64,000 bases of DNA from Flavobacterium quisquiliarum (GTDB taxonomy: Bacteria; Bacteroidota; Bacteroidia; Flavobacteriales; Flavobacteriaceae): contig NZ_WWEM01000017.1 in NCBI RefSeq assembly GCF_019308285.1, positions 124,001 through 188,000 of the forward strand, written 5' to 3'. A program made the translations under genes and the position numbers. Under the pieces are notes generated by a model. That model was given only the letters and a program-made list of their open reading frames with translations. It had not been told where the DNA came from and made no database searches. Below are positions 63,249-64,000 of the stretch, piece after piece (position 1 is the stretch's first letter; each line of letters starts with the position of its first letter).

Positions 63249-64000
63249 ATGACTAGGATATTACTATTTCTTTACTTTTTCACAATATATTCATTTGGAC
63301 AGCAGATAAAATTTGAGAATTTCACCACCAATCAAGGATTGTCCAACAATTCTGTGGTTGATATAGAAAGCGACAAAGAAGGCGGATTGTGGATTGCAAC
63401 TTGGGATGGCTTGAACTATTTTGATGGTTACACTTTTAAAATTTTCAAAAAGAGTTTTGATAATCCTAAATCGATTTCAAGCAACTATATAACGAAACTA
63501 GAAAAAGATGCTGAGGGGCAAATCTGGCTTATTACTAAAGAAGGCCACATTAATAAATATCTTGGAAATAATGAGTTTCAGGAATTTAAATTCAAAAGTC
63601 TTCCAACGGATATTTATTTATCTCAAAAAGGAAATATTGTTGTAGAAACTGGAAAAAAATATTACGAATTCAAGAACAAATCTTTTGTCGAAATCCAGCA
63701 GAATAGCATCAAAACAACGGATTTTAGAAATCTGAAAAGTATTCTACTCAGAAAGTATCCGAACCTTATCATTAATGATATTTTAAAAGACAAAGCTGGA
63801 AATATTTGGTTTGCGACTCGTGAAAACGGATTGTATATTATCACAAATGAATCAGATGAAAACAATATACAGCATTTTACCTCCGATTTGTATTCGCCTT
63901 ATTCCTTTAAAAACAATGAAATAGAAACTATTCATGAAGATGATTTTGGGAATATCTGGTTAGGGCAAAAAGATGGCGGATTAAGTATGGCATACAGCGG
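63249..64000 (+). CDS. Periplasmic-propeller sensor (hybrid two-component type), partial
   Basis: The frame opens at ATG 63249 and continues beyond the right edge; about 250 residues are visible. Signal peptide MTRILLFLYFFTIYSFGQ. Three two-component-regulator propeller repeats are seen: GLSNNSVVDIESDKEGGLWI with ATWDGLNYFDGYTFKIF, DKAGNIWFATRENGLY, and EDDFGNIWLGQKDGGLS. In Bacteroidota such propellers form the sensor part of hybrid histidine kinases (HTCS) or of related regulators. The kinase and DNA-binding part would lie outside the window, so the full type is inferred. Confidence 0.85.
   Translation, partial: MTRILLFLYFFTIYSFGQQIKFENFTTNQGLSNNSVVDIESDKEGGLWIATWDGLNYFDGYTFKIFKKSFDNPKSISSNYITKLEKDAEGQIWLITKEGHINKYLGNNEFQEFKFKSLPTDIYLSQKGNIVVETGKKYYEFKNKSFVEIQQNSIKTTDFRNLKSILLRKYPNLIINDILKDKAGNIWFATRENGLYIITNESDENNIQHFTSDLYSPYSFKNNEIETIHEDDFGNIWLGQKDGGLSMAYS

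Overview
The window is AT-rich bacterial chromosome from a member of the Bacteroidota, most likely Flavobacterium or a close relative. Support comes from a SusC/SusD pair under a FecI-type sigma and FecR anti-sigma, a SprB-repeat gliding-type adhesin, a GldF/GldG-like ABC protein, a fused E1 alpha-beta 2-oxoacid dehydrogenase, a DUF3822-rsmD pair, few Shine-Dalgarno sites and many TAnnTTTG promoter boxes. No tRNA, rRNA operon, CRISPR array, prophage or insertion sequence was recognised. The only RNA gene seen is RNase P RNA (rnpB).

Layout. 1-3.3 kb: minus-strand operon of a small secreted protein and a large adhesin that runs off the left edge. 3.8-7.3 kb: polyphosphate operon (SixA-like phosphatase, Ppk1, Ppx). 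7.4-8.7 kb: Crp-family regulator and a flavodoxin-fold oxidoreductase. 8.8-10.6 kb: dnaX, split into two frames at a ten-A slippery run. 10.9-14.0 kb: hypothetical genes, a BON lipoprotein and a BON/LysM protein. 14.8-22.6 kb: rnpB, a dicarboxylate symporter, small barrel proteins, a two-component system and a divergent TonB-type barrel. 22.7-29.4 kb: rsmD, DUF3822, a RecD-like helicase, kdsB and the E1 enzyme. 29.6-41.9 kb: an M1-peptidase-like protein with no visible zinc site fused to a barrel, LOG protein, UvrA, Fic, ClC, gamma-glutamyltransferase and ACP phosphodiesterase. 42-47 kb: phosphohexomutase, lipid A type acyltransferase, rhomboid, SIMPL protein, and a second Crp regulator with a RidA-like protein. 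47.1-60.0 kb: ECF sigma, FecR, SusC, SusD, ABC ATPase, GldF-GldG-like fusion and M16 peptidase, all on the minus strand. 60.4-64 kb: M28 peptidase, YheT-like hydrolase and the start of a periplasmic-propeller sensor.

Main points of interest. (1) dnaX carries an A AAA AAG slippery heptamer where the unshifted frame gives the short form and a -1 shift gives the long form, the reverse of E. coli. (2) Both small Crp-type genes are followed by an enzyme gene with a similar palindrome at nearly the same distance from its promoter box. (3) A SusCD importer, a Gld-like ABC system and an M16 peptidase appear to form one operon with its own surface-signalling pair, and a secreted M28 peptidase diverges from it. 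(4) A perfect 15-bp inverted repeat abuts the fic promoter. (5) Several families of intergenic inverted repeats recur across the window.
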